Shown here: positions 15,583 to 23,384 of the stretch, in pieces | Layout of the letters: every line of letters starts with the position of its first letter | How positions within the stretch are numbered: the stretch's first letter is position 1 | Source of the DNA: Sedimenticola sp. | GTDB taxonomy: Bacteria > Pseudomonadota > Gammaproteobacteria > Chromatiales > Chromatiaceae | Length of the DNA: 33,179 nt | Assembly: GCA_026196795.1 (NCBI GenBank) | Contig: JAPHUE010000160.1 | Location: 1-33,179, forward strand | Direction of reading: 5' to 3' | Position numbers and translations under genes: made by a program | Notes under the pieces: generated by a model | Database searches by the model: none | What the model saw: only the letters and a program-made list of their open reading frames with translations | Told to the model about the DNA's origin: nothing

Positions 15583-17019
15583 ATGACTTTCACATTCTAT
15601 TGGCATGACTATGAAACATGGGGCGCTGATCCCCGTAAAGATCGAGCGGCACAGTTTGCCGGGATTCGTACAGATGCTGAACTGAATGTGATAGGTAAAC
15701 CACTGAGTATCTATTGTCAGCCGGCAGATGATTTATTACCCCAGCCACAAGCCTGTCTGGTCACTGGAATAACGCCACAAAAAGCCCGTCAAGAGGGGGT
15801 TAATGAGGCGGAGTTTTTCAGAGCAATTCACCAGGAGATGGCTCAGCCGGGGACCTGCGGAGTGGGTTATAACAGTGTACGATTTGATGATGAGTGTACC
15901 CGTTTCGGGTTTTACCGCAATTTCTATGACCCCTATGCACGTGAGTGGCAGAATGGAAATTCCCGTTGGGACATCATCGACATGGTCAGGCTTACGCATG
16001 CCTTGCGGCCTGAAGGTATTGTCTGGCCAAAGCGTGAGAATGGCGCAACCAGTTTTCGTCTGGAGGAATTAACCCAGGCTAATGGCATAACCCACCAATC
16101 AGCACATGATGCCTTGTCCGATGTGTATGCCACCATTGAGATGGCCAGATTGGTACAGCAGCAGCAACCCCGCCTGTTCAGTTATCTACTCTCATTGAGG
16201 AATAAGCGAAAGGTAGGTGAGCTGCTTAATCTGAAAACACAGACGCCTGTGCTGCATGTCTCATCCATGTACCCGGCTGAAAAGGGTTGTATTGCTCTGG
16301 TGATACCGGTGGCGAAACACCCGACAAATCCGAACGGGGTTATTGTCTATGATCTTGGGGTTGATCCTCGTCCCTTACTCGAGCTGGATGAAGAGACCAT
16401 TCATCAACGGTTATTTACTCCCCGTGATCAGTTGCCGGCAAGTGTTGAGCGTATACCGCTAAAGACAGTTCATCTCAATAAGTGCCCCGTCATTGTTCCA
16501 CTGAATACACTCACAGATCAGGCCGCTGAACGCTGGGCTATCGACATATCCCAGAGCTTGGCGAATGCTGAGCGGATCAGGCAGGCCGGCCATCTGGCCA
16601 GTAAGATAGAGGCCGTACATAACCGACAAGCCTTTGATCCCATTACTGACCCTGACCAAAGTCTCTATTCAGGTGATTTTTTTAGCAAGGATGATCGGAG
16701 TCGGATGGATCGTATCCTGACCGCCACACCAGAGGCGCTGGCAGGAATGGCGATGGCATTTGATGATCCGAGACTGCCTGAGATGCTATTTAGGTACCGT
16801 GCCCGTAACTGGCCTGAGAGTCTCACTGTCTCAGAGCGTGAGCGATGGCAAGAGTATCGTATGGATCGGCTGACGTCTGTTGACGGTGGGGGCAGTATAA
16901 CCCTGAAGGTTTTTCAGCAGGAGTTGGCCCGTCTGATGGTTGATCCCGCCCTTTCTCCAGAGAAAAAACAGATTCTATCCGAGCTGGCCGACTGGCCGGC
17001 GCTGATCAATGTGGCTTGA
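15583..17019 (+). CDS. sbcB: Exodeoxyribonuclease I
   Basis: ExoI degrades single-stranded DNA 3'-5' in recombination and mismatch repair. The 478 residues match the 475-residue E. coli enzyme in length. DEDDh catalytic motifs are visible: motif I FYWHDYETWG with D and E near residues 9 and 11, motif II GYNSVRFDDE near 98, and motif III THQSAHDALSDVYATIEM near 175. The supporting stretch DRAAQFAGIRTD is also typical. The SH3-like and C-terminal helical domains follow, ending PEKKQILSELADWPAL. The start ATG has only a weak ribosome site. It is monocistronic, with a 10-bp hairpin after the stop. Confidence 0.97.
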   Translation: MTFTFYWHDYETWGADPRKDRAAQFAGIRTDAELNVIGKPLSIYCQPADDLLPQPQACLVTGITPQKARQEGVNEAEFFRAIHQEMAQPGTCGVGYNSVRFDDECTRFGFYRNFYDPYAREWQNGNSRWDIIDMVRLTHALRPEGIVWPKRENGATSFRLEELTQANGITHQSAHDALSDVYATIEMARLVQQQQPRLFSYLLSLRNKRKVGELLNLKTQTPVLHVSSMYPAEKGCIALVIPVAKHPTNPNGVIVYDLGVDPRPLLELDEETIHQRLFTPRDQLPASVERIPLKTVHLNKCPVIVPLNTLTDQAAERWAIDISQSLANAERIRQAGHLASKIEAVHNRQAFDPITDPDQSLYSGDFFSKDDRSRMDRILTATPEALAGMAMAFDDPRLPEMLFRYRARNWPESLTVSERERWQEYRMDRLTSVDGGGSITLKVFQQELARLMVDPALSPEKKQILSELADWPALINVA

Positions 17020-17024
17020 TGCAG

Positions 17025-17053
17025 CTACCAGCCTTTTTTAGAGAGGCTGGTAG
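17025..17053. terminator. Hairpin between convergent sbcB and the small conserved gene
   Basis: CTACCAGCCT pairs perfectly with AGGCTGGTAG (10 bp) around a 9-base loop (TTTTTAGAG). It lies between two convergent genes, the usual place for a shared terminator, though neither side has a good T-run after the stem. Confidence 0.6.
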
Positions 17054-17064
17054 TGTCTATAGAT

Positions 17065-17349
17065 TTACTCTTTTGTCCATTTCTGCAGGGCTTCAATAAT
17101 AGACTCTGCCTGGGCTTTGCTTGAAATGTTGAATTTTGACTTTGGCATGTATTCGCCATTACGTTTCTGATAACGACGGATACTGTATTTGTCCGGGCTG
17201 TATTCTTCTTTGCTGCGGTTCCATTCCTGATAACGGAACATAACGGTCGACCAGGCACCCTTGGACAGAACAACCTTGTCCAGCTCTTTTACCACGTCAA
17301 TTCCATCTTCTGAGTAGTTAATGGTGAGTTCATCAACGGTCGATGCCAT
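17065..17349 (-). CDS. Small conserved protein, possible PC4-like fold
   Basis: The 94-residue product starts at the ATG at 17349, chosen because AGGA lies 9 bases upstream; an earlier in-frame codon would give an unconvincing extension. The protein is soluble and rich in Lys and Ser. The central stretch LSKGAWSTVMFRYQEWNR, then YSIRRYQKRNGEYMPKSKF and a final helix AQAESIIEALQKW, is a beta-beta-beta-beta-helix pattern reminiscent of PC4/YdbC-type single-stranded nucleic-acid binders. I believe close relatives are common hypothetical proteins in Gammaproteobacteria and Deltaproteobacteria, but no function is known to me. It is convergent to sbcB. Confidence 0.6.
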   Translation of the reverse strand: MASTVDELTINYSEDGIDVVKELDKVVLSKGAWSTVMFRYQEWNRSKEEYSPDKYSIRRYQKRNGEYMPKSKFNISSKAQAESIIEALQKWTKE

Positions 17350-17399
17350 AGCAGCTAATCCTGTATTCATGGCCATTAAGACCAATAGTAAATGGGTTG

Positions 17400-17418
17400 G
17401 CCTGTCTGAATGACAGGC
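17400..17418. other. Intergenic hairpin upstream of the small conserved gene
   Basis: GCCTGTC pairs with GACAGGC around TGAAT. A second hairpin, GTGACG/CGTCAC (17440-17456), lies beside it. They sit between the ankyrin gene and the small conserved gene on the minus strand. Without a T-run they may be weak terminators or leader structures. Confidence 0.35.
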
Positions 17419-17482
17419 TGAGGCGGAAACTTAACAGATGTGACGATGTTCGTCACCAGTTGAATCGAGTTTAAATGCTCAA

Positions 17483-18118
17483 TTACTCTGCTCCATTGCG
17501 CAGCAGAAGTCGCAGTATGTCCTGATCGCCCTGCTGTTTCGCAATGGTAATGGGTCTCTCTCCTGTTGTATTGGCAAGGTTGACGTCAGCGCCACTCTGA
17601 ATCAGTAGTTTGACCATGAGACGATTTCTGGCGGAAATTGCTGCCGTCAGTGGGGTTTCACCGGCGGCATTCGGCTGATTGATTTTTCCGCCTAACTCCA
17701 TCAGCAGGGGAATAATATACCGGTCAGTAACCCCGGCGCCAACGGCTAGGTTAATGAGTTGGGTTGGGTCATGTTTTGCCCCCTGCTTGATTAGATATTC
17801 GGTTATCTGGGCATGCCCATTTAAAACGGCCCTATCAAGCGGGCTATATTCTTCTTTATCAAGGACATCAATATCTGCGCCGCTCTTAACCAATAGCTTT
17901 ACGATGATGTAGCTGCCCTGGGTTGCGGCAAGATGAAGGGGTGTTTCGCCGCGATTATTTGGCCGGTTGATATCGCTGCCTGTCTGAACATGACGCTCGA
18001 TCTGGTTGATATCGCCGCGCTCTACGGCCAAATTGAGTGCAATCGTAGGCTTGTCAGGCTCAGAGCAGCCAGCAAGGAGTAGGGCGAACAGCATTGTAAA
18101 CCACTTCAATTTATTCAT
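17483..18118 (-). CDS. Ankyrin-repeat lipoprotein
   Basis: The 211-residue protein has a lipoprotein signal (MNKLKWFTMLFALLLAGC) with the lipobox LLAGC at residues 14-18, so it should be lipidated at C18 and anchored in the envelope. The rest, about residues 25-210, is roughly five to six ankyrin repeats, for example RGETPLHLAATQGSYIIVKL, then YSPLDRAVLNGHAQITEYLI and AGETPLTAAISARNRLMVKL. Ankyrin repeats bind protein partners, and here the partner is unknown. No clear ribosome site precedes the ATG. The upstream gene is divergent (about 70 bases away). Confidence 0.9.
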   Translation of the reverse strand: MNKLKWFTMLFALLLAGCSEPDKPTIALNLAVERGDINQIERHVQTGSDINRPNNRGETPLHLAATQGSYIIVKLLVKSGADIDVLDKEEYSPLDRAVLNGHAQITEYLIKQGAKHDPTQLINLAVGAGVTDRYIIPLLMELGGKINQPNAAGETPLTAAISARNRLMVKLLIQSGADVNLANTTGERPITIAKQQGDQDILRLLLRNGAE

Positions 18119-18189
18119 AGCTAGGTTGTTTTTTGATTCCTGTCTTCAATAATAGCGCCAATAGTGCCCTCATGATAAGGTACGCGCCC

Positions 18190-18582
18190 ATGTTCTTGAA
18201 ATTACTTCTAACTGCATTAGTTATAGCCGGCGCGCTCCTGACCCTGAGGATGCGTAATCAGCGTAACCTAAAACACTCTGCGCCTGCAGCAGTTCGTGTG
18301 ATTAATGCACAGAGTAACCAATCCCGCGAGATAAAACGAATGCCGCGGCTTTTGGCCGCCGGTGCTGTCTTGTTGATGATAGTTGGGGCTGGTCTCTATC
18401 TCTACCATCAATGGAGTGATGCTTATCAAGTGGTATCGGTCCGGGTGATTGATTCGCGGAGTGGGCAAACAGCCAGCTATCAGGCCTATAAAGGCGATAT
18501 AGAGGGACGGACATTTACCACAACTGATGGTCGTGTGATTACGCTGGCCGAGGTTGAACGTATGGAAATGGGTGCTAATTAA
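18190..18582 (+). CDS. Small membrane protein of unknown function
   Basis: This product is unrecognised. From the ATG at 18190, which has AGG 9 bases upstream, it has 130 residues; in-frame earlier starts exist at 18133 and 18172. There is a hydrophobic segment at the N-terminus (FLKLLLTALVIAGALLTL), then a basic loop. A second hydrophobic segment (LLAAGAVLLMIVGAGLYLYH) is near the middle. The tail of about 50 residues is soluble, with VVSVRVIDSRSGQTASYQAY and then GRTFTTTDGRVITLAEVERM. The tail looks like a small beta-rich domain, probably periplasmic or cytoplasmic depending on orientation. It stands alone between the ankyrin lipoprotein and the potassium channel. Confidence 0.65.
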   Translation: MFLKLLLTALVIAGALLTLRMRNQRNLKHSAPAAVRVINAQSNQSREIKRMPRLLAAGAVLLMIVGAGLYLYHQWSDAYQVVSVRVIDSRSGQTASYQAYKGDIEGRTFTTTDGRVITLAEVERMEMGAN

Positions 18583-18663
18583 CGCCCCTTTTCTTAAGGA
18601 ATTTCGTATCCTGTAATAAATCAGTTAAGCTCTAGATACTTTTAAGGCTTTTCGTACTAGATT

Positions 18664-20259
18664 ATGTCGTTAGCCAGAGCTGTTATAAAATACTGCTACC
18701 GTCTGGAAGACTCCCCGCGTTACAAGCGTGTAAAACGCTTCGTTTTTGATCTATTGGAAAATCCGCAGGCTCGTATCAGGCCCTATTTCGACATCTTCAT
18801 GATTCTGCTGGTGCTCTCCAGCGTATTTGTTCTGATCTATGAAGTGAAAGAGGATTTAGGTGTACCCAGCCAGATTTTTGAGCTTTGTGCTGTGGTGATA
18901 TTCCTTACCGAATACCTGCTCCGATTCTGGCTTTACAATGACAGCCATCGCATTTTTATCGAGCACTATGAAAGAGCACAATTTGTTGATCAGCCCTTTT
19001 CGCTGTGGCCGCCCCTGAAAGAGGTTTTGCAGAAAAAGTGGGCTTATATGACAACTCCGCTGGCTGTAATTGACCTGCTCGCCATTATTCCCAGTTATCG
19101 GCCCCTCCGTTTTCTTCGAATTTTCCTGCTGTTTCGTTTATTTAAGTTATTTCGCTATGCCCGCAGTATTAATGAATTCGTTAAAGTACTGACTGAAAAG
19201 CGTTTCGAATTTTATACCCTGGGAATTTTCCTTACCTTTGTTGTCTTTACGGCGGCTTCGGCGATCTACTTTTTTGAAGCGAGAAGTGAAGGTGGCGAGA
19301 TTGAGAACTTCTTCGATGGTATTTACTGGGCTGTTGTAACCATATCGACCGTTGGTTATGGCGATATCACGCCGATGACCACGGAAGGCCGGATGATAAC
19401 GCTGGTGCTGATTATCTGCGGCATTGGTGTGATTTCGTTTACTACTTCGGTCATTGTTGCTGCGTTCACAGAAAAAATGAGTGAACTTAGGGATAACCGG
19501 GTATTTGCCGAGCTGGAAAAACATAAAACCAGGCATATTATCATTTGCGGCTTTGGTCGAGTGGGGCTGGTGGTCGCTGAAAGATTGGCTGCCAGTAAAG
19601 AACGGTTTGTCGTGATTGACCCAGATGCCGAAAACATCGCGCATGCTAAAAGACTGGGGTACCTCGGTATTCAGGGGAATGCCGAAGATGGTGAGTTGCT
19701 GATCCAGTCAGGTATTCAAGAGCGAGCTGAACGAATTCTTTGCCTGACCGGCAGTGATGTGGTGAATGTCTATATCACCTTAACTGCTCGTGATCTGAAT
19801 CCTGATATCGAGATTATCTCCCGTGCGAATAACAAGGCATCGATACGCAAGCTCTACCAAGCAGGTGCCAATCATACAGTCGCCCCTTTCAAGGCGGTAG
19901 GAGCGATAGCCGGAGAGTATATTGGCCAGCCTGTCGCCTTTGAGGCGATTCATGGAATATTGTCTGGTCAGAATGGGATTGGTTTGGAGACAGTGACCGT
20001 TAGACCTGAATCCACTCTTGAAGGACGCACGATTAGCGAAGTCGACTTTGCTGGCTACAAGCTGATCCTGTTTGGTGTGATCAGCCATCTGGATCGCGAT
20101 CCCGATCACGATACCATTGCCTATGATTTGAAGTGGAAGCGCATTCACTTTAATCCTAAGGCCGGCTTTGTTTTAAACGGTAATGATCTGCTGGTCCTTA
20201 TTGGTCATGAATACAGTATTACTCACTTTAAAGATCGACTCGAAAGTGGAGCGCTCTAG
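18664..20259 (+). CDS. Voltage-sensor-like K+ channel with RCK (TrkA-N/TrkA-C) domain
   Basis: The 531-residue inner-membrane protein has S1-S4 (about 42-165), pore helices S5-S6 (about 183-270) with selectivity filter TVGYGD (229-234), and a cytoplasmic RCK domain. S4 (about 146-167) carries Arg or Lys at every third position (R146, R149, R152, R158, K161, R164, R167), the pattern of a voltage sensor. The RCK part has a nucleotide-binding turn GFGRVG (296-301), with a following VVIDPDAENIAHAKRLG. A TrkA_C region (about 440-531) ends the chain. It belongs to the Kch/MthK-like ligand-gated K+ channels. No clear ribosome site precedes the ATG. A free-standing RCK gene starts 1 base after the stop. 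Confidence 0.93.
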   Translation: MSLARAVIKYCYRLEDSPRYKRVKRFVFDLLENPQARIRPYFDIFMILLVLSSVFVLIYEVKEDLGVPSQIFELCAVVIFLTEYLLRFWLYNDSHRIFIEHYERAQFVDQPFSLWPPLKEVLQKKWAYMTTPLAVIDLLAIIPSYRPLRFLRIFLLFRLFKLFRYARSINEFVKVLTEKRFEFYTLGIFLTFVVFTAASAIYFFEARSEGGEIENFFDGIYWAVVTISTVGYGDITPMTTEGRMITLVLIICGIGVISFTTSVIVAAFTEKMSELRDNRVFAELEKHKTRHIIICGFGRVGLVVAERLAASKERFVVIDPDAENIAHAKRLGYLGIQGNAEDGELLIQSGIQERAERILCLTGSDVVNVYITLTARDLNPDIEIISRANNKASIRKLYQAGANHTVAPFKAVGAIAGEYIGQPVAFEAIHGILSGQNGIGLETVTVRPESTLEGRTISEVDFAGYKLILFGVISHLDRDPDHDTIAYDLKWKRIHFNPKAGFVLNGNDLLVLIGHEYSITHFKDRLESGAL

Positions 20260-20260
20260 T

Positions 20261-20956
20261 ATGCGGGATCGAGTCATCATCTTTGGCAGTAATTCACTCA
20301 GTTCAGCGGTAGCTATGCAGTTGAAGGAGCGCGACTGGGACCTCTTGCTGGTCTCCAGTGATGAGGCTGCATTAGCAAAGATGGCAGCGCGGGGCTTTAA
20401 TACGCAACTGGCAAATTATTCAGATGATGATGAGCTGATGGAATTGGGAATTGGCCAGGGTGTAGGTGTCATTTTTGCGTTTTTTGAAGAGGATTCGGAG
20501 AATGTTTTCCTGACTATATCGGCAAAATCACTTGATCCAGATATTAAGGTGATCTCGCTGACCCAGTCAGAAGATTCGGCACGAAAATTAAAGGCGGCGG
20601 GTGCCAGTAAGGTGATTGATCCTTATGAGATTAGTGGGCGAAAAGTGTATGACATGATCAAACGCCCACTGATCGCAGAGACGATTGAAAAGGTTGTCTA
20701 TGGTCAGGATTATCTTAACCTGGCCGAAATTACAGTAGTTCAGGGCTCTTTTATGGATGGTCAGATGCTCGGAGAGCTCGGGCTTTCACGTCGCTATGAT
20801 CTGATTGTGCTGGGCGTTGTTGATCGGGAGTTGGGTGATGAATTTATCTTCGCCAGCAGCGGACTCAATCATAAACTGGATGCGGGGGATGTACTGGTTG
20901 TGATAGGGGCTGGGCCGGCTCTGGAAAAGCTGCGCATTGAAGCGGGCCGGAACTGA
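20261..20956 (+). CDS. Free-standing RCK (TrkA-N/TrkA-C) protein paired with the channel
   Basis: The 231-residue soluble protein starts at the ATG at 20261, with GGAG 9 bases upstream inside the end of the channel gene; an earlier in-frame codon at 20183 is too deep in the channel. It has a TrkA_N-like domain (1-130) with VIIFGSNSLSSAVAMQLKER, where the usual GxGxxG turn is replaced by GSNSLS, so dinucleotide binding is doubtful. ARKLKAAGASKVIDPYEISG matches the second half of RCK domains. A TrkA_C region (about 150-225) ends the chain. One-base spacing shows co-translation with the channel, and it may join the gating ring or modify it. Confidence 0.85.
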   Translation: MRDRVIIFGSNSLSSAVAMQLKERDWDLLLVSSDEAALAKMAARGFNTQLANYSDDDELMELGIGQGVGVIFAFFEEDSENVFLTISAKSLDPDIKVISLTQSEDSARKLKAAGASKVIDPYEISGRKVYDMIKRPLIAETIEKVVYGQDYLNLAEITVVQGSFMDGQMLGELGLSRRYDLIVLGVVDRELGDEFIFASSGLNHKLDAGDVLVVIGAGPALEKLRIEAGRN

Positions 20957-20995
20957 GCCATACATCCCTCTAAATAGCGGATAAAGACAGGAGTG

Positions 20996-21331
20996 CTAGG
21001 CTGCAGATGATTCCAGTAGACGGGTCAACTGCCCGCTCTCCAGTTGACCATGCGCCTGTAAGGCGTTCTTTCCAGCCGACTCAATCTGTTCCCGTATTTC
21101 TGTGGCAAGTATTTTTGCCTGTTCGGCAGTCTGAATCGAACCACTACTTCGGTTGGTATCCTGACTGACCAGTCGTCCAGCGCTGCTTAGTTCAACAGAG
21201 TCATCAAGAGGCGGTGCAGGGTGGGTGCCTGCAGTTTTATCTTGAGCTGATCCTGACCGGGAGCCAGATGAAGTACTGTTTCGATCATTTGATGGCGGCA
21301 ATATTTTGTCGTTCGAGATAGGGCTGACCAC
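20996..21331 (-). CDS. Small Ser-rich protein, weakly FlgM-like
   Basis: The 111-residue soluble protein has a GTG start at 21331, supported by GGAGAG 5 bases upstream. The N-terminal half (1-45) is Ser/Thr/Asn-rich and probably disordered. Then comes DDSVELSSAGRLVSQ, followed by two helices (IQTAEQAKILATEIREQIES and NALQAHGQLESGQLTRLLES). The disordered N-terminus plus V-x-LS plus helices is the FlgM anti-sigma-28 layout, but the sequence similarity is weak and the gene is not beside other flagellar genes. It may instead belong to a family of unknown small proteins. It ends 40 bases from the RCK gene stop (convergent). Confidence 0.5.
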   Translation of the reverse strand: MVSPISNDKILPPSNDRNSTSSGSRSGSAQDKTAGTHPAPPLDDSVELSSAGRLVSQDTNRSSGSIQTAEQAKILATEIREQIESAGKNALQAHGQLESGQLTRLLESSAA

Positions 21332-21436
21332 AATAACTCTCCACTAACCGTCGATTATTTGACTAAGGCGTCTCTTTACGCCGCTTCTAACCACAGTTAA
21401 GCAAACTCCGGGCCAAATAGCTACTTTAGAGTACTG

Positions 21437-21452
21437 GATTAATCGATTAATC
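21437..21452. promoter_or_regulatory. Tandem palindrome GATTAATC x2 (candidate operator)
   Basis: The 16-base perfect palindrome is two head-to-tail copies of the palindromic 8-mer GATTAATC. It lies about 106 bases before the minus-strand small gene and about 253 bases before the transporter. Such a site suits a dimeric or tetrameric regulator, but no regulator gene is nearby. Confidence 0.4.
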
Positions 21453-21475
21453 GGTCTGTTGATAAGAGCATGCTG

Positions 21476-21487
21476 CCCTGATCAGGG
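21476..21487. promoter_or_regulatory. 12-bp perfect palindrome CCCTGATCAGGG
   Basis: This is a perfect 12-base dyad, 23 bases right of the GATTAATC pair and centred on TGATCA. It may be a protein-binding site; no regulator is identified. Confidence 0.35.
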
Positions 21488-21704
21488 GTAGGAATTGTGT
21501 TATCAGGATTGAAATCAAATCAAACCAATTCTGATTAAGGTTTTACCTGAATTGGCAGCGCATAGGCGTGGTTTTTATCTTGTACAAGTAGGCATTTAGA
21601 TTGAAGAAATGTTACAGTGCGCTCACATTTTTCGGGTGGCATGTTAAGTGACTAACTGAAGCTTGGCGTGTCTGTATCTAACCTAAATTCCCACTGAGTT
21701 TTTT

Positions 21705-23285
21705 ATGGAACTTCAGAGTATTAGTGAGCTTGAAAAGGCTACCAGTAAAGGCAGGCAAGAGCTGTTTCGGATAGGTATAGCACTGCTGTTTATTGTAGGC
21801 ATTATGCTATTTATTGGGATGCGTGGGGGAATGGATACTCCAGGCCATGTCATGCTGATGGTCGCAGCGGTCATTGGTGGCTATATGGCCATGAACATTG
21901 GTGCGAATGATGTCGCTAACAATGTCGGTCCGGCTGTAGGTTCCAAGGCGCTCACCCTGGGTGGTGCAATAGTCATTGCCGCTGTGTTTGAGGCTTCAGG
22001 TGCGCTTATTGCGGGTGGTGACGTGGTCAGCACCATCAAGAAAGGGATTATCGATCCCTCTGCTATTGGCAGCACCGATACCTTTATCTGGTTGATGATG
22101 GCGGCTCTACTGGCCGGTGCACTTTGGTTGAATATAGCCACCGCATTAGGGGCTCCGGTTTCCACGACCCATTCTATTGTGGGTGGCGTTCTTGGTGCTG
22201 GCATTGCTGCAGGCGGTGTGGGCATTGCCAACTGGAGCAAGATGAGTGCCATTGCCGCCAGTTGGGTGATCTCTCCTGTGTTAGGGGGGATTATTGCGGC
22301 GGCTTTCCTGTTGCTAATTAAACGAAGTATTACCTACCAGGATGACATGATAGCTGCGGCAAAACGTATGGTGCCGTTACTCGTCGGTGTCATGACCTGG
22401 GCATTTTGTACCTATATCATACTCAAAGGCTTCAAGAAGATCTGGAAGGTTGAGTTTGGATCCGCGCTGCTGATCGGCTTTGGTATTGCGGTGTTAGTCA
22501 TTCTTCTGGTCAGACCGCTAGTTAGTAAAGTGGCTGATAAGTTGCCGAATGAGAAACAGAGTATTAATAGACTGTTTACTCTGCCGCTGATCTTTGCAGC
22601 AGCGATGCTGAGTTTTGCTCACGGCGCAAATGATGTAGCCAATGCCGTGGGGCCGTTAGCAGCGATTAATGATGCGATTATGCATGGCGGCATTGCCCAA
22701 AAAGCCGCAATCCCCCTTTGGGTTATGATGGTCGGTGCACTGGGTATTGCCGTGGGTCTGGCGTTGTATGGGCCGAAACTGATTAAGACCGTCGGTAGTG
22801 AAATTACCGAGCTGGATAAGATGCGTGCCTTCTGTATCGCCATGGCGGCAGCTGTAACGGTGATTATTGCAACCCAGTTGGGTTTGCCTGTCAGTTCAAC
22901 ACATATTGCGGTAGGCGGTATCTTCGGCGTCGGGTTTCTTCGTGAATTTATTAAAACCAGTTACGCCAAGATGGTTGAAGAGATCAAAATGCATCATCAG
23001 GATGATGATCCTGAAGCCATTGAGGCCTACCTGATGGATTTCAAAAAGGCCTCTTTGAGCCGTAAGGGTGTGATGCTGGCTGAATTGAAAGAGCAGGCCA
23101 AGACTCAGCATGATGCACCTCTGACTAAAAAAGAGCGCAAAGGCTTGCGCAAAGTCTATCGGCATGAGTTGGTAAAACGCTCTGCGCTGATGAAGATTGC
23201 AGCGGCCTGGGTTATCACGGTACCGGTATCTGGTTTGATGGCTGCCCTCATCTATTTCATGATCAGGGGCATGATGTTGCCTTGA
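21705..23285 (+). CDS. PiT-family inorganic phosphate transporter
   Basis: PiT proteins import phosphate with H+ or Na+ (often as metal-phosphate). The 526-residue protein has about ten hydrophobic segments and the paired internal-repeat signatures. GANDVANNVGPAVGSKAL comes near residue 66 and GANDVANAVGPLAAIND near 307. PVSTTHSIVGG and PVSSTHIAVGG lie later in each half. A hydrophilic stretch (about 425-500, with HHQDDDPEAIEAYLMDFKK) sits before the last membrane segment. The length is close to the E. coli PitA type (499). GAG lies before the ATG, but no phosphate-starvation box was found, consistent with a constitutive low-affinity system. A terminator follows directly. Confidence 0.95.
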   Translation: MELQSISELEKATSKGRQELFRIGIALLFIVGIMLFIGMRGGMDTPGHVMLMVAAVIGGYMAMNIGANDVANNVGPAVGSKALTLGGAIVIAAVFEASGALIAGGDVVSTIKKGIIDPSAIGSTDTFIWLMMAALLAGALWLNIATALGAPVSTTHSIVGGVLGAGIAAGGVGIANWSKMSAIAASWVISPVLGGIIAAAFLLLIKRSITYQDDMIAAAKRMVPLLVGVMTWAFCTYIILKGFKKIWKVEFGSALLIGFGIAVLVILLVRPLVSKVADKLPNEKQSINRLFTLPLIFAAAMLSFAHGANDVANAVGPLAAINDAIMHGGIAQKAAIPLWVMMVGALGIAVGLALYGPKLIKTVGSEITELDKMRAFCIAMAAAVTVIIATQLGLPVSSTHIAVGGIFGVGFLREFIKTSYAKMVEEIKMHHQDDDPEAIEAYLMDFKKASLSRKGVMLAELKEQAKTQHDAPLTKKERKGLRKVYRHELVKRSALMKIAAAWVITVPVSGLMAALIYFMIRGMMLP

Positions 23286-23329
23286 TGGTTTAGCTTTGTG
23301 ATCCAAGGCCTTTTTCTAGGCTGTTTCAG

Positions 23330-23362
23330 AGGCTGTCCTTTAAATAAAGGGCGGCCTTTTTT
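23330..23362 (+). terminator. Rho-independent terminator after the phosphate transporter
   Basis: AGGCTGTCCTTT pairs with AAAGGGCGGCCT (12 pairs, two of them G-U) around loop AAAT, followed by TTTTTT. The opposite strand has A-runs rather than T-runs, but it may still help end the convergent gene. Confidence 0.9.
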
Positions 23363-23384
23363 CTTGCTGATTAAATGATATTAC

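Larger units (their letters stand above)
21332..21704. other. Intergenic region with tandem palindromes upstream of the phosphate transporter
   Basis: This is a 373-bp divergent gap. No coding ORF is recognised. It contains the tandem GATTAATC palindromes (21437-21452) and CCCTGATCAGGG (21476-21487). GTAAAGAGACGCC-type short hairpins lie near the small-gene start. I could not find a Pho box (a CTGTCAT-like repeat pair) before the transporter. Confidence 0.5.

Noticed and set aside
21600-21704. Pho box before the phosphate transporter
   Set aside because: No pair of CTGTCAT-like repeats with 4-base spacing was found, and PiT carriers are often constitutive.
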